64,000 nt of DNA from Tetrahymena thermophila SB210 (lineage: Eukaryota > Ciliophora > Oligohymenophorea > Hymenostomatida > Tetrahymenidae), in contig NW_002476534.1 in NCBI RefSeq assembly GCF_000189635.1, forward strand, positions 496,001-560,000, written 5' to 3'. The position numbers were made by a program, and so were the translations under genes. This document shows, in pieces, positions 1-12,904 of this stretch. Under the pieces are notes generated by a model. It ran no database searches, had not been told where the DNA came from, and was given only the letters and a program-made list of their open reading frames with translations. The stretch's first letter is position 1. Every line of letters starts with the position of its first letter.

Positions 1-870
1 ACCAAAATATACTGTTTTTTTTTTTAAACGCACTAAATATTTTAAAATTCGAGCAAGAAACAAACATGCTAAACTTGAATTATATTTAATTGAAAAGTTG
101 TAAATTAAAAATTTTATAATTCATTTCGAAGTTTCAAAATATTTTTATTAATAAATTAGTTTATAAAAATCCCTAATATAACTATGAATGATATTTAGAG
201 CCATATTAACACCATTATTTTTAAAAAATATTTCTAAAAACTTTTATCTGTATTAATTGTCAATGAAAATATCTTAATATAAATATATTTAATATTTTGA
301 TTTATTGAAACCATTCTTTTTTTCAAATACTTCTGAAAACTTTTATTTTTTTAAATTATCATCTTAAAAAATAATAAATATTCTTTTTTCAAATACTTCT
401 GAAAATTTTTATTTATTTAAATCGTTGACGAAAAGATAAAATGGATGTTAATTATCATCTAGTTCAATACACCTTTTATTTCCTAATTGATTTTTAGATT
501 AATTAAATTTAAGAATAACTAACATATGTTTTTTTTTTAGGGAACATTGAATAAGGTGAGTAGTGAAACAAATATAAAGTTATTTAATTAATATTTTATA
601 ATTAATAAATAATAGAGGACAAGCTTTTATATGAAGAACCACAAATTGTTTACTTGTTTATATAGCTGACTTTTCATTTAAAATATAAATATAAGATTGA
701 TGAGATTTGTCATAACTAAATTTTTATTGTTTATTAATTAAAAATCAGTAAATAATTACAAAAATAAAGTAAATAGAAGTAAATAGAAAGTAAAATTATA
801 AAGAAAAAAACTCAAAATAAAATAAAATAATTCTGAAATAATTAGATCTATTATTTTGGATACTAGTAAA
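1..870. other. Left-edge AT-rich non-coding stretch with short degenerate repeats
   Basis: No frame with sustained coding character was found. Around 209-420 a segment recurs about three times in degenerate form: a run of T, then CAAATACTTCTGAAAA, then a T-rich tail (clearest at about 311-355 and 371-415). A short GT...AG-bounded stretch near 556-614 followed by a short open frame ending in TGA at 667-669 could be the last exon of a gene lying to the left or part of a 5' leader. It is too short to call. The stop at 667-669 is in frame with the channel gene that follows and no ATG occurs between it and 871. Confidence 0.5.
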
Positions 871-3800
871 ATGAGTGTGGTTGGATAAAAAAATATTAAA
901 AATGATAAGATAATTAATTTTATTTGTGATAAGGCATCTTTATGTAATTAAGAAAAAGTAGAAGTAGAGAGAAGGAAGAAAATTGTAGGATCTTTGCACT
1001 AAGAACTTAGAAGCACAGTGCAAATTCAAAAGAAACTAGATAGCAACTGGTACTAAAAACACATTTTTGATACTTCAAATATGAATAATTCAAGATTTAC
1101 TTAACTCATAGAAAATCTTCAAGGTTATTTAAAAATTGAGACATTTCAAATGATATCTACATATATTATTTTATGGGATACTTTATTGGCTCTTGTTAAC
1201 TATGGTATTTTATTCGAGCTCTGCATTTGTTTTTCTCTTGATTTAAATATAATTGATTGTTTTCAAGGTGATACTTTTATTTTCATTGTTCTAGCACTAC
1301 TTTTATTAGATATGGTGTTTAATTTTAATAAAACTTACATTGAAAAAGGATTAATTATTTAAGATCGAAAATTAATTGCAAAAAAGTATATTATTGAAAT
1401 GGGATTTGTAATTGACTTAGTTAGTATTATAAGTATTGCAGCTGCATTTAGCTAAATAAAGTTGGTATAATATCTTTTTTTTATCAAGCTATTTAGACTA
1501 TTTAGTCAGGTAAACAGCTTAGAGGACAGAATTCTTTTATTCTTTAGTTAAGGTAGAAGTTTGATAATTAAAATAATTAAATTTTCTTTTGGTTTTTTTG
1601 CTTTTCTTCACTTATCATCTTGTCTTTTAGCTTTGAGTGATAAAATTGACCCTCAAAATAATTTATTTGAAGAGTATTTACAAGTTCAGAACATTTAAAA
1701 CCAAAAATTATTTCAAAATTCATTCGAAAAGTATTTACATAGTTTATTTTTTGTTTTCACTACTATAATGCCTTTGGGCTACAATGGCTATACTCCACAA
1801 AATTATTATGAAAAAATAATAACAATTCTAATTATAATTCTAGGAATTTCTATGGCTGTAGTCTTTTTAATTCATTTACAAATTCAGGCTAAATAGATTT
1901 TAAAAAACACTAAGTCTCATAAAAAAAATATACTTTCAATTCTGAATTACATGCAGCTAAAGCAAGTTAGTACCTAAACATAATACAGCATATTTTCATA
2001 TTTAAACTACAGATCAACTTAATTCGCTCCAAGAAATATATTTTAAGAATAAACTATCTTAAATTTATTAACTCCACCTCTTCGTTAATAGTTACTATTT
2101 GAGTCTCATACTTCTTTTATACAAAACTCACACTTCTTATCTGAAATATTTTCGCCATCTTTTATATATAAGCTACCCTCTATCATTTAAGGTAAATTAC
2201 TAATATTTAATTATAAAATATACCAAACACTAAAATATTATTCATCACTATATTTAAAACAAATATTTATTTTTTATAGATTAATTATTTCAAATTTTTA
2301 ATATATTCTCTTAAAGTGAGTTAGTTTATTTTTAATATTTAAGTACCATAAAATCATAATTTAAACTAGTTATATTAATTTAAATTTCGTTTCCACTTTG
2401 TAAAAAATTTCAAAGAAATAAAAAACAAACAAAAAATAAATACCAATTTTTTTGCTGAAAATATTTTAAATTAAAAAAAAATAAAAAATAATTTTTATTT
2501 TGAAAATTTTTTAATTTTAATAAAATAACTTGATAATGAACTTATTTTTATTAACTTAGAACTTAGAGTTGATCCTGGAGAAATTATTTATAGAGATAAT
2601 TATGTTAATTTAAATGATAACAATTTGTACATTGTACAGCAAGGAGAAGTAGACATTTAGTATTAATGTGATTGTCATATTTCTTAAGGCTCTTCTAAAT
2701 ATTGCAATTATTAAAAAAAGAATAATGAAAGCAGTGAATGCTTTTTAGTCACTAAAACTTTAAAGAAAAATGATATGTTAGGATTTAGCTTGTTTTTTTA
2801 TCCTTATTCTGGTAGAATTTTGAGAGCTAAAGCAACTACTTTTACTGAATTACTTTTCATAAATTATAAATCGTTTATTGATTTACTGTAACAATTTCCT
2901 AATGATTATGAAAAGTTTTGCTATATTAGAGACGAAATTACAATCAATAAAAATTATAGCATTATAGGATAGACATGCTATTTTTGTGGAGACGATAGTC
3001 ACTTAATAAGAAATTGTAATTAAATTCATTACGAATTAAATTTTGAACAAAAAAAAAATATGTTTTATCAAAGCAGTTTTCAACTACAAAGAGTTAGTTA
3101 TTAGCGCTTACGTAAGATTAAAAATAAAAGAATAAAATTAAATGAAGAAGAAATGATTAAATATTAAAAGTTCAAAATGAAAAAATTAATTGCTCTAAAT
3201 CAATACTCATACCATTTCAAGTTGAATACATAAAGCTCTATGTCTGATTTGGAAGATCCACTTTTGGAAAGTGAAATAAAATAGCTTGATCAATCTAAAA
3301 AAAAGATTAATTATAAAAGTAAGACTTTAGATCAGCAAACTTCTATCAAAGTTGGTGGTAGCTAACCTTCTTCTTAGCAGCATTTGCAACATAAACAGGA
3401 ATCCCAATATAAAAAGTAAATTAGTTCAGCATCATCTTAGTCTATAAACTTCTAGTAGTTTACAAGCTCAAACCAACAAGCTACTTAAGATTAATACTAG
3501 TCAGATTCTTTTATTGATGATCCTTCATAATCTGATAAGTAAGATGCTTATTTGCTTCATTAAAATAAGTAGAATTAAGAGTCTAAAAAAGAACTTTAAC
3601 AGTAAAATAGTAGTATAGCAGATTCAATGATTTTAGAATTAAAACCGTCGAGCTATAATAACCTATTTGAGAGAACAAAAGGGGAAATGGATAACAATAA
3701 GAATTAGAAAAAAATATAAAAAATAAAGCTATATCCTCATAATTAAAGATCTTCTTCTTAAATACCATCTCAGATACAATAATGCTAGTCACCATAACTT

Positions 3801-5292
3801 TAGCAGAATCACTTGACAATAAATTAAACTTCAAATTTTGAAAAAAGAAAAAACTCTTACTTGCAATATGATTCCAGACATAGTTTAGATTCGAACTTGA
3901 TGAAATTACTCTACCCTACAAATAAGTTTAACGAAAATGGGACCTAAATTTACGATAACATTTTTACGTAGACTGTTTTGTAGAATATGCCTGCTATATA
4001 ATAAGTAGGCAATACCAATACTATGCATAATTTTAATAATGCAATAACAAACCAAACTTGTTAGAGTAACCAATAGCATAATCAACTAATGGAAGATTAA
4101 AGTGAATTAGGAGAGTAAACTGGCAGAAAAATGCCTTCGATAGCTCTAAAAATTGGTCATAACACAGAATAAATAAGTTAAGAATTATAATACTAATATG
4201 ATGATTGCTCAATATGCGACTTTTAGTATTACTATCCATATTGGAATCATGAATTTGTTATTGAGCTTATAAATTCAAATTACCTTGCTAATACTTAAAA
4301 TAATCTTAATAGAGATGATAATATCCATAATAAAAAATACTCAAGTTAAGGAAAAAGAAATTCTAATATAAAACAACCCTAGCTTGTGTGTTCATTTTAT
4401 TAACTTCATTCAAAAAATAAAAAGAACACAAAAATAGTTCAATGCAATTTAAAATCAGGTTTTGAACAAAATCTAGCTATTAATGGCTAGTCTATGTTAG
4501 CTAACTATAATGATATATCTAATTTACCACTTTAATCTAATTATTTTAACATGTCCTTTGATATAGGAAAACAGTCATCTAATTCATAAACAATAAATTG
4601 GGAAAACCCTTAACAATAAATGGTGATATAAAATATTTAATACCCTCAACCTTAATAAATTCAGTACAGCTTTCATTATAAGAACTCGCATTTGAAAAAC
4701 CAACATATTGAGCAGCACAGCTGTTAGAAAACAATCGAATTCATTCTCAAATCAATTTCATAAAGTAGTTAATCCAATATAAAAAATACCGACTGATTTT
4801 AAACCTAAGATGAAGGAGTTCCATGAGGATCTAGTTGGGAAAAATAACAACAATTAAGACAATAACTAAGATCAATAAAGTGAATTTTTATCAAACAATA
4901 ATATTCCATATAATAATTAAAAAAGTAGAGAACTTAAATTCGTCGAATCTCAATATTCTTTTAGCAAGCCTTTAGGCCTCAGCAAAGACAGGAGAAAAAG
5001 CGATGCTAATGCAATTACAAGTCATTTTAACATTAAAAATAAAACCTTAGATAATGGTACATACGATGATAATTAGTAGGTAGATCAGGAGACTAATACA
5101 TTTGATAATTAAAAGTCAGATACAGATTATTAATACATCTAATCTTTGAAAGATCAACAAAATTTAGTTTATTCTCATTATAATTCTACCAAAAACGAAA
5201 ATATTTATGATAGTGACCAGTCCAACAGATTTAATACTCCAAACAACTTTACATTTTAGGTTAGAAGATAAAAATCTAACAGCAATTCCTGA
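871..5292 (+). CDS. Cyclic-nucleotide-gated/K+-channel-like protein with CCHC zinc knuckle
   Basis: Model: exons 871-2191, 2560-4663 and 4728-5292 (tentative), about 1,329 residues. The start is the first ATG after an in-frame TGA at 667. Six membrane segments begin near residue 94: S1, S2, S3, a weakly charged S4 with about three basic residues, then S5 and S6. The pore loop lies near residue 303 and reads TTIMPLGYNGYTP instead of the usual TTxGYGDxxP. A cytoplasmic C-linker (LNLLTPPLRQQLLF) leads across the first intron into a cyclic-nucleotide-binding domain (LRVDPGEIIY, then RILRAKATTFTELLF). It is followed by a CX2CX4HX4C knuckle at Cys580, Cys583, His588 and Cys593. The remaining ~700 residues are Q/N/S-rich and disordered. 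Such CNBD channels are a large family in ciliates, acting in plasma or ciliary membranes. Ion selectivity cannot be read from this pore. The last intron is inferred only from a frame change between 4663 and 4794. Confidence 0.85.
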
Positions 5293-5561
5293 AATTCCCT
5301 ATAATTTAAGTTATTACTATTACAATTATTGCAAAAATAAAAAACTATTTTAAATTATATAAAAACTATTTTTAGAATATTTTTTTTATATTTGATTTAA
5401 AATATTATTATTATTTTTAGATATATCAATCAACAAAACTTATTAAAAAATTTATTTAATTAAAACTTATTATAAAAAGAGGTATTTAAAAAAAAAAAAC
5501 ATAAATGTAAAATTAATTAACAAATAACATGTTTATAAATAAGTAACTATATAAAAAATAC

Positions 5562-7099
5562 TCATAAATCAGATGTTTGTTGTTAAGTTTTTTTATTTTA
5601 AAAGGAAGGATTCATGAGATTTGAAACAATTTTAGCAGAAATAGCTTCAAAGGCAAGAAAAGGAACAGCTTATTCAGCTGAATGAAGATAATAAAGACCA
5701 TTTAAAAGTTAATAATCTGCAATCTCATTTGTTTCATAATTTTTAACATTAGGTATTAAAGCATCCCATTCCTTTTACTTAATTATTTTGCTTGATTCTC
5801 CAAAAATATTATTAATTTAAGCTTAATTTAATTTTTACTTGCTAGTTATTTAAAAAAGAGAAGATCTATCTTATAAACATTTATTACAAACTTTCAAAAT
5901 TTTGTAAAATTCACTTTTATCTTAATCATAAGGGACCATTAACTCAGGGTAATTATCTGTAATGTTAAAACCAAAATAAGAATACAAAGGATTTATAGCT
6001 TTAACATAGGTTATTACATAATTAGAGTAATAACCACTTTTCAAATTTTATTAGAAAATACTCTAGTTTTCAGAAAAATTCTTAAAAAATAGGTTAGGAT
6101 TTTCATTTTATTCTAGAGGAAATGCTATTACAACTTGATCAAAATCTTAAAAGGTTTCATTGAAATGGAGTCTGAATTAATAATCAGAATCATTTATTGG
6201 ATGAAGTTTTTCTATAAAATTTACATTTGTATTTAAATTTATTTTGATTTAACTCTTAATATCAAGCTTTATATTAAAAAGTTTATTGACAAACTACTCT
6301 AATCCTTCTTCCATATTCCTAATTTAACCAGAGCCAGTGAATTAGCTTTAGAAACCTGCAAGAGCATTTATATTTTCTTTTTAGTCTAGTACCAAAACGC
6401 TTATAGAACGCAAAAAAGAATTTGTGAAAGATTTTCTAATCAAATAATACGATTCAGACTAAACATATTCATCAAAAGCATAATCTAGCATATCATCTAA
6501 ACTGCAAGCCTATAAAAGCTATCTAAAATTTTAGTACTAATTTTAATCTATTTAATCATAAATCCTATTTATTTTTTCCCAATTACTATTATATGCAAAC
6601 ATATAAGATGAACTAGAAACAGGAAAATTGAACAGAAAAGTGATAGGTTTGAACAAAAAAAAGGTATTTAATAGAAATACATAGCCTTCTTCATTGTAAA
6701 TTCCTAATGTCGTTGATGAAGATTTGCTGATTGTCATATTCACAGTTTTAACATAATCTAAAAATAGTTTGTCATAATCAGTGAATCTCTATTTACCTAA
6801 TTCATAATATTTTCCTTCGTATTAGAAACTCATACATCTTCCCCCAAGCCTATCTTATTTTTCGAAGACACTAATCTCAGCATTTTCGCCAAAAATTTAT
6901 CTCAGCTGAATTTGTAAAAATGCTCCTCCAATTCCTAATTTAGTAGAATAATCTTTAAGTTAAAAAATAAAATTAAAATAAAATAATTTAAACCTCCTCC
7001 AATAATTGCTATTTTCTATTTTTTTTCCTGTTTAGCATCAGATATTACAAATAAAACGCTAAAAAATAACAATATTTAAATCAAAACAACAAAATTCAT
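5562..7099 (-). CDS. PCYOX1-like: Prenylcysteine oxidase-like FAD-dependent oxidoreductase
   Basis: Exons 7099-6994 and 6934-5562, 492 residues, close to the ~505 of animal PCYOX1. Residues 1-22 form a hydrophobic signal peptide, pointing to the endomembrane or lysosome-like route. The FAD dinucleotide-binding motif IAIIGGGIGG starts near residue 30, with the 59-nt intron splitting it. It is followed by the typical acidic strand end ISVFEKQDRLGGRC. Later stretches match the family in order: LGIYNEEGYVF, then LDYAFDEYV, a segment with NINALAGFQSQFTGSGQ, and the C-terminal LYYLHSAEQAVPFLAFEA that closes the FAD site. The known enzyme cleaves the thioether of prenylcysteines left from degradation of prenylated proteins, giving Cys, an isoprenoid aldehyde and hydrogen peroxide. 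Family assignment is strong. Exact substrate is inference. It lies tail to tail with the channel gene, about 270 bp apart. Confidence 0.85.
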
Positions 7100-7613
7100 T
7101 TTTATTTTTAAAGATTGCTTTTTACAAAGATCTACAAATTTTTTTAATATTAATTTATTATTTCAAAATTTTTGTTTGATTCTAAACAGATATTTAACTT
7201 TAGCGCAATAACAATAAATGATTCAGAAAGATCTTAAAAATAGAAAGATAAAAATATTATTATTTATAATCAATAGTGGGATGTTTTAATCGTATTATTT
7301 TTTATAAAAATTAATTCTTTCATCCATCTATTTGAACAAAAATAATTTTTATTTTAAACCAAATTACTTTAAAAAATAAATTATTATTTATTATTTTTTC
7401 ATTAAAAATCATTATGCTATGAAAATAACTTTGAGGATTTCATAGAAAAATAAATAAATAATATATTTATTTGCTTATTTATTTGATTGATTGATTAATT
7501 AATTTTTAGTTAGCTTGCTTTAGTATTTAATTTATTATGATTATTTGTAAAGTTCATTAGAAATAAAAAGACTTTATTTCTAATTAGGGTATTTGTTTGA
7601 AAAATCAGAAGTA
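7100..7613. promoter_or_regulatory. Divergent intergenic region, AT-rich
   Basis: About 510 bp separate the start of the minus-strand oxidase gene from the start of the plus-strand kinase gene, so promoters of both must lie here. The sequence is almost entirely A/T, with a short GATT-type tetranucleotide run near 7480-7500. No specific promoter element can be named. Confidence 0.35.
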
Positions 7614-10178
7614 ATGAATAGACATTCTTTAAAGAAGTTAGATAATAAATATGTAGTAGACGAATCCAAACTTTTGGGTTCGGGTAATTGCGGTTCTGTT
7701 TATTTTGGGTGGAAAACAGATAATACTGAGTAGTATTTAGCCATAAAATAAATTCCAATCAATTCTAAATTTGAAATTACTGATTCTATGCTGATTGAGA
7801 TTAATCTTTTAAGAAGATTAGATCATCCAAATATTGTTAAATTCATTGATGCAAAAAAAACTAAAGATTTTATGTACTTGATAATGGAGTTTTGCAATGA
7901 AGGCAGCATTGAAGACCTTATAATAAATTAAAAAGTATCTGAAAATGAAGTTTTAGGTAGACTATTAATAATAAACTTATATTAAAATGAATAAAATGAT
8001 AATTTCTTTGATAAAATATTCTTATTAATGTTAAAATTATTATTATAAATATAAATCCATAAAATGATTTGTCTCATTTATCAAAATAACTAATAAAATT
8101 TTTCTTAATAAGCTTTTGAGGATACAAATAAATTTATTTGTTGAAGCTACACCAAAATGTGCTAAAAATTATTGCAAAAGCTTATTTAGAATTTAGAAAA
8201 TTTGCAAATAAAAAAAATCTTCAATTTATTTTAAAAATTTTATTATGAATAAAATATTTTTTTTAATTCTAAAAGATTATTTTAAGCAAATTTGCAAGGC
8301 ATTTAGAGAGTTGAATAATAAGAATATATTGCATGGGGATGTAAAGCCTAGTAATATTCTTTTACATAACTCATAATGTAAGCTAGCTGACTTTGGTGTT
8401 AGTAAAACAATTGATAAGAAATCAGAAAATACTACAATGAGAGGAACTCCATTTTTTATGGCTCCTCAGCTCCTAAATAATTAGCCATACACTACTAAAA
8501 GTGATATCTGGTCTTTAGGAATTACTTTGTTTTTTATGCTTTTCAAGAGATTACCTTGGGATGAAAAAGTTTAAAAATAGCATTAACTTAGATAATTTAT
8601 TACAAATGAATATGATCCTGATAAATTTTTTTCTCATTGCACTAATGTGTAATTTTTTATTATTTATAATTCTAATTTCATTTAAATTTATTTATTTATT
8701 TAGAATATCTGAATTTACTCTGAGCCTATTAAAGAGAATGATTGTAGTAGATGAAGAAAAAAGAATCTCTTGGGAAGAACTCTTTAAATTAGTTATCCCC
8801 AGTGATGATATAGATGAATAAATTTATAAAGATAAATCTATCAATGAAAGTTTTAGCTACTAAAATTCTTAATATTTGGATTAAATAACAAGACAAACTG
8901 TAGACTTTAAAAAAGGTGACAATGATTTAGACATTTCACTTAATAATGAAAATGATTAAGAGCTTTAAAATTAAGCTGATAATGTATTTTAAAAATATTA
9001 TTACAAAAATGAATAAACTTTGAAAGCAAAGGAAGCAAAAAATCAATTAGAGTTAGAAATACAAAAGGCTGAATTTTTTAAAAACGTAATATTTGAAACT
9101 ATAAATTTTTTGAACAAAATTTAAACAGTTTATCTGCATAAAAATAGGTTGCCAGATAAATAGAGCTGTAAAGAGAAATAATAGAAAAATTTCCAGGTGG
9201 TTTGTATTCTTAATGCATGTTTCTGTTGAGAAAAAGATGTTATATTCATTTTGTTAACTTATAGTAAATGGTTTCATTTAATACTCACAAGAGTGGAAAT
9301 ATAGAAATAGATGAGGAGCTCTTTGATTCCTTACATAAATTACCTGATTGGTAGTACTAAGTTAAATCATTCTAAAACTAAATCTTCCAAAAATCCACAG
9401 AAATAAAAAAATGTATTAAAAAACAAATTTTTATTTCAATTTTAATAAATTTAATTTTATTTAAATTTGAAAAATTATTTCTCATTCAATTTGATAAAAA
9501 AATATAAATTTTAATTTACTCCAATAAAAATAACTACCATAAAACTTCTGGCCTCCAAATATGAAATTCTAAAATATCTTTTTCAAATAAGTCTCTTTTA
9601 TAAATTTTAAATTATGGACTTGCAAAAAAATGCAGGATACAATTACAGAGCTTTAATGGTAGTTAATTATTGAGAGTTTATAAAAGTATTTACATTATTA
9701 TTTTAATATTAATTTATAAGAAAAATGTTAATAATTCTATTTTTATTTAGTATTTTAGAAAAGCAAAGATGAATTAGAGTATGCTTTTTAAAATCTCCCT
9801 GATTTTCATCAAACTTTAAGAGGTAATGCCTACGATGAAAAGCATTTGGAAGAAAACGAATCGTTAATATTAGCATTTAATGACAATTTAATTTAACTAT
9901 TTAAACTACTCACAGAAAAAATTTTGGAAGAAAAGAAAAAAGGATCAACAATTTTAACTAAATAATTTATTTAATAGTAAACTGGTATAGACATTCACTT
10001 AGTATATGATCTTATTTCCTGTATTCTATTTAGGCAATTTTATAAGTATTAAGATATTAATATCAAGCTCTCCTAGTATTATGAAGAAAAGAGAAAATGT
10101 GATACAGATGAACTAATGTTCAGAATCGAGATAGCTTATAATGAGTGGATTATAAAGAAAAATTATCCTACTAACTGA
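7614..10178 (+). CDS. ULK/Atg1-like protein kinase, divergent tandem copy
   Basis: Exons 7614-7956, 8276-8648, 8704-9085, 9148-9360 and 9759-10178 give 576 residues. Exon junctions were fixed by phase and by matching the neighbouring paralog at 10602-12904. The kinase domain shows a glycine loop LGSGNCGSVYFG, lysine in YLAIKQI, helix-C glutamate in MLIEINLLRRL, catalytic loop HGDVKPSN, ADFGVSK and SDIWSLG. Two hallmark residues differ: HRD is HGD and the Glu of APE is Gln (MAPQLL). The proton-accepting Asp and the DFG Asp are kept, so it may still be active as a non-RD kinase. A helical C-terminal half without a recognised domain is shared with the next gene. ULK/Atg1 affinity rests on overall motif style. 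Tetrahymena-type ciliates have many such kinases. An involvement in autophagy is not shown by the sequence. Confidence 0.8.
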
Positions 10179-10601
10179 TTTAATTTAGCTCACTCTCATA
10201 TTAAATTAAAATAAAACTATAAATATAAAATACAAAATTTCAATTAATTTTTAATAATTTCTATATTTAATATTAATTCAAAAAATGAAATAAATAAATT
10301 TTTATTTGTTTGTTTGTTTGTTTTATAATTCAAGCAATTTTTATAATTTTGTTTTGAGTAAACGAATATTTGAATTAAATAAAATTATTCGTAATTTGTT
10401 TTTAAATTTTTGGCTTAAAAAATAATAAAAATTGTTTACTTGTTTATATATATGTCTCTATTAAATTAGGGTTTTGATTTTAATTAAAAAACACTACTTT
10501 AAATAATAATTATTGATTTCATGATTACAAATCATAGAATATTAAAATATATATAAATTGATTTATTTATTCATAAATTTACTCGTTATAGATATTTGAA
10601 A
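10179..10601. other. Spacer between tandem kinase genes
   Basis: About 420 bp of A/T-rich sequence lie between the stop of the first kinase and the start of the second. They contain a TTTG tetranucleotide run near 10306-10323. No further gene is visible. It should hold the 3' end of the first gene and the promoter of the second. Confidence 0.4.
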
Positions 10602-12904
10602 ATGAATTAAGGTTGCAACTCTTATCTTTAAATTGATAACTACTAAATAGATAGAAATAAAATTTTAGGGACAGGAGGATTTGCTTCTGTTTATTTGGGG
10701 TACTATGCAAAAGGTAAATCAAACTCTAGTGAAGAAATGAACTAGCTTTTTGCGATTAAAGAGATATCAATAAATAATGAATTTGAAATTACAAACTCTC
10801 TAATTAGAGAAATAAATATGCTTAGACATCTAAAAAATAGACATATAATATAGTTTATTGATGCTAAAAAGACAGAAAATCATTTTTATTTAATAATGGA
10901 ATACTGTTCCGAAGGAACGCTAGAAGATTTAGTTAGACATAAATAATTAAATGAAGATTAAATTTTAACATATTTTAATTAGATTGTTTATGCTCTTAAA
11001 TATTTATACTCTAAAAAAATATTCCATAGAGATATTAAGCCTAAGAATATACTTCTTCATAATGGTGAAATTAAGTTAGTTGATTTTGGTTTAAGTAAAA
11101 TCATAGCTGATTAAAATATAAATATTACTTAAGGTTTTAATACTTGTGTTGGTACTCCTTAGTTTATGGCACCTGAAATGCTTAAAGGTATTGGCTGGCA
11201 AGAAAAAAGCGATATTTGGTCTTTAGGTTCTACCTTGTATTATATGATTTTTAAGGAGCTACCTTGGGATTAATATTCCACTAGCAGCATGGCAATTTTA
11301 GAATAAATTGAAAGAATATTTGGAATACCACAAGCATCTGCTGCAGGAGTTTCTCCTCCTACTTAACCTGTTTCATCATCGCCTTAGATAAACAAATAAG
11401 GAGAATAATAATAAATATTAGAAAAATAAATTTCTCAAGAACCTTCTTTATAAGAAAATAATTCAAATGAAAGAAATGATCCTTAAAATTAGAATGATAA
11501 AAAGGTAAGCCAAAATGAGAATCAAATTACTTAGTAAGACATGCAAAGATCCATGTTAGAGGCATCAATTAAAAACTAGAAAAATACAATTAAAAATCCT
11601 CATGGAAGTTTGGATTTGCTTAAAGATTAAAAATCCAATAAAAAAAAGGTTTATGATTAAATAGATGAAAAATTAAAATATTTACTACCAAAAGATAAAA
11701 ACAATTCTGAATCTATTCAAGTTTCAGAAAAAACACTCAGATTATTAGACTCTATGCTTTAAGTAGATATAGAAAAGAGAATAGGCTGGGAAGAACTCTT
11801 TTCTATTCCATCTATCCATGAGTTTCTTAATCATTATCATAAAAAAGACGAAAAAGCACTTTAAAAAAAGAAATCAATAGAAGAACTTACTCCAGAATCA
11901 TTGATTGTTACTCAAGATGTAAATTTAAAATAATAAAATTTATTTATTTGTAAACATTTCTTATTCAGGAATCAGGTGAAAATTAAGAGGAATTAAAAAA
12001 ATATGGAGAATAATGGAACCATTAAATTGACGAGTTAAATAAGCAAAAAGAATTATCATAAAAAGCAAAACGAAGAATAGAATTTGAGTTGTAAAAGGCT
12101 AAATTCCTAGATCAAGTTTCTATCTTACTCAAAGAATAAAGTTAGAAATATCCTTCACTTATCCCGAAAGACATATATTTAAAATGTTAGTTTTTACTTA
12201 TAAAACGTGCTTGCATCATATTGAGTGATCTGCACAGAATGATAGCTTTTGAAGTAAATAGTTATGGAAGTGTTTATATAGAAGAAGAATTATGGAAGTC
12301 GTTTCTTTGCAACAAGGTAGGTTTTTCAAATTTTTTAGCAATTTGCATCTTAAGTAATAGTGTTCAATTAACAATATAAGGATACCTCTTTATAAGAGAA
12401 AATTATGAAAGAAAACACTAATAGTGATAAGAAATTCTCATATTATCATAATGAACTAGATAGAGCTTATAAACAACTAGAAAATTTTGAATATTTTCAA
12501 AGAGAAGATGCCTATATGCAGGTATTTGAAGAAAATCCATGCTTGATATAAGAATTTAATGATAATTTTTTAAAACTCTTTTAAATGCTTGCTGAAAAGG
12601 CAATAAATCTTAGAACAGAAGAAAAAATTATTGGGAAAAAAAATGACGAGGTAATCATTAAAAAATTTAATTTTTTGAAAATATAAAATTTTAATTTAAA
12701 TAAAAACAGATTTTAGAATAATACAAAATAAATATAATACTTATTTATTATCTTATGATTATTCTCTCCTTTAAAAATGTATTTAATGACTCCGAAATAA
12801 ATATAACTGAGTTCTATCAGAATTGTAACTAAGTAGGTTGGAGTGAGCTCTTAAGCAGGATTGAGCAAGCTTACAACATGTGGTCACCTATGAAATATAG
12901 TTGA
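10602..12904 (+). CDS. ULK/Atg1-like protein kinase with long insert in C-lobe
   Basis: Exons 10602-11918, 11969-12316, 12381-12650 and 12710-12904, 709 residues. All canonical kinase motifs are intact: GTGGFAS at 23-29, [14 protein letters not shown] from residue 142, DFGLSK from 161, CVGTPQFMAPEML near 185-195 and SDIWSLG. After the segment FKELPWDQ the C-lobe is interrupted by roughly 140 residues of Q/N/S-rich sequence before resuming with [20 protein letters not shown]. The C-terminal ~270 residues are helical, charged and clearly homologous to the tail of the adjacent kinase at 7614, where the same introns recur. The pair is best explained by local duplication, this copy keeping the conserved active site. 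The family (ULK/Atg1-like Ser/Thr kinase) is probable. The substrate and process are not readable. Confidence 0.85.

Noticed and set aside
9086-9210. Apparent frameshift in the left ULK-like kinase
   Set aside because: A 62-nt intron at 9086-9147 restores a sequence that aligns with the neighbouring paralog (KFPGGLYSQCMFLLRKR against KYPS...KCQFLLIKR).
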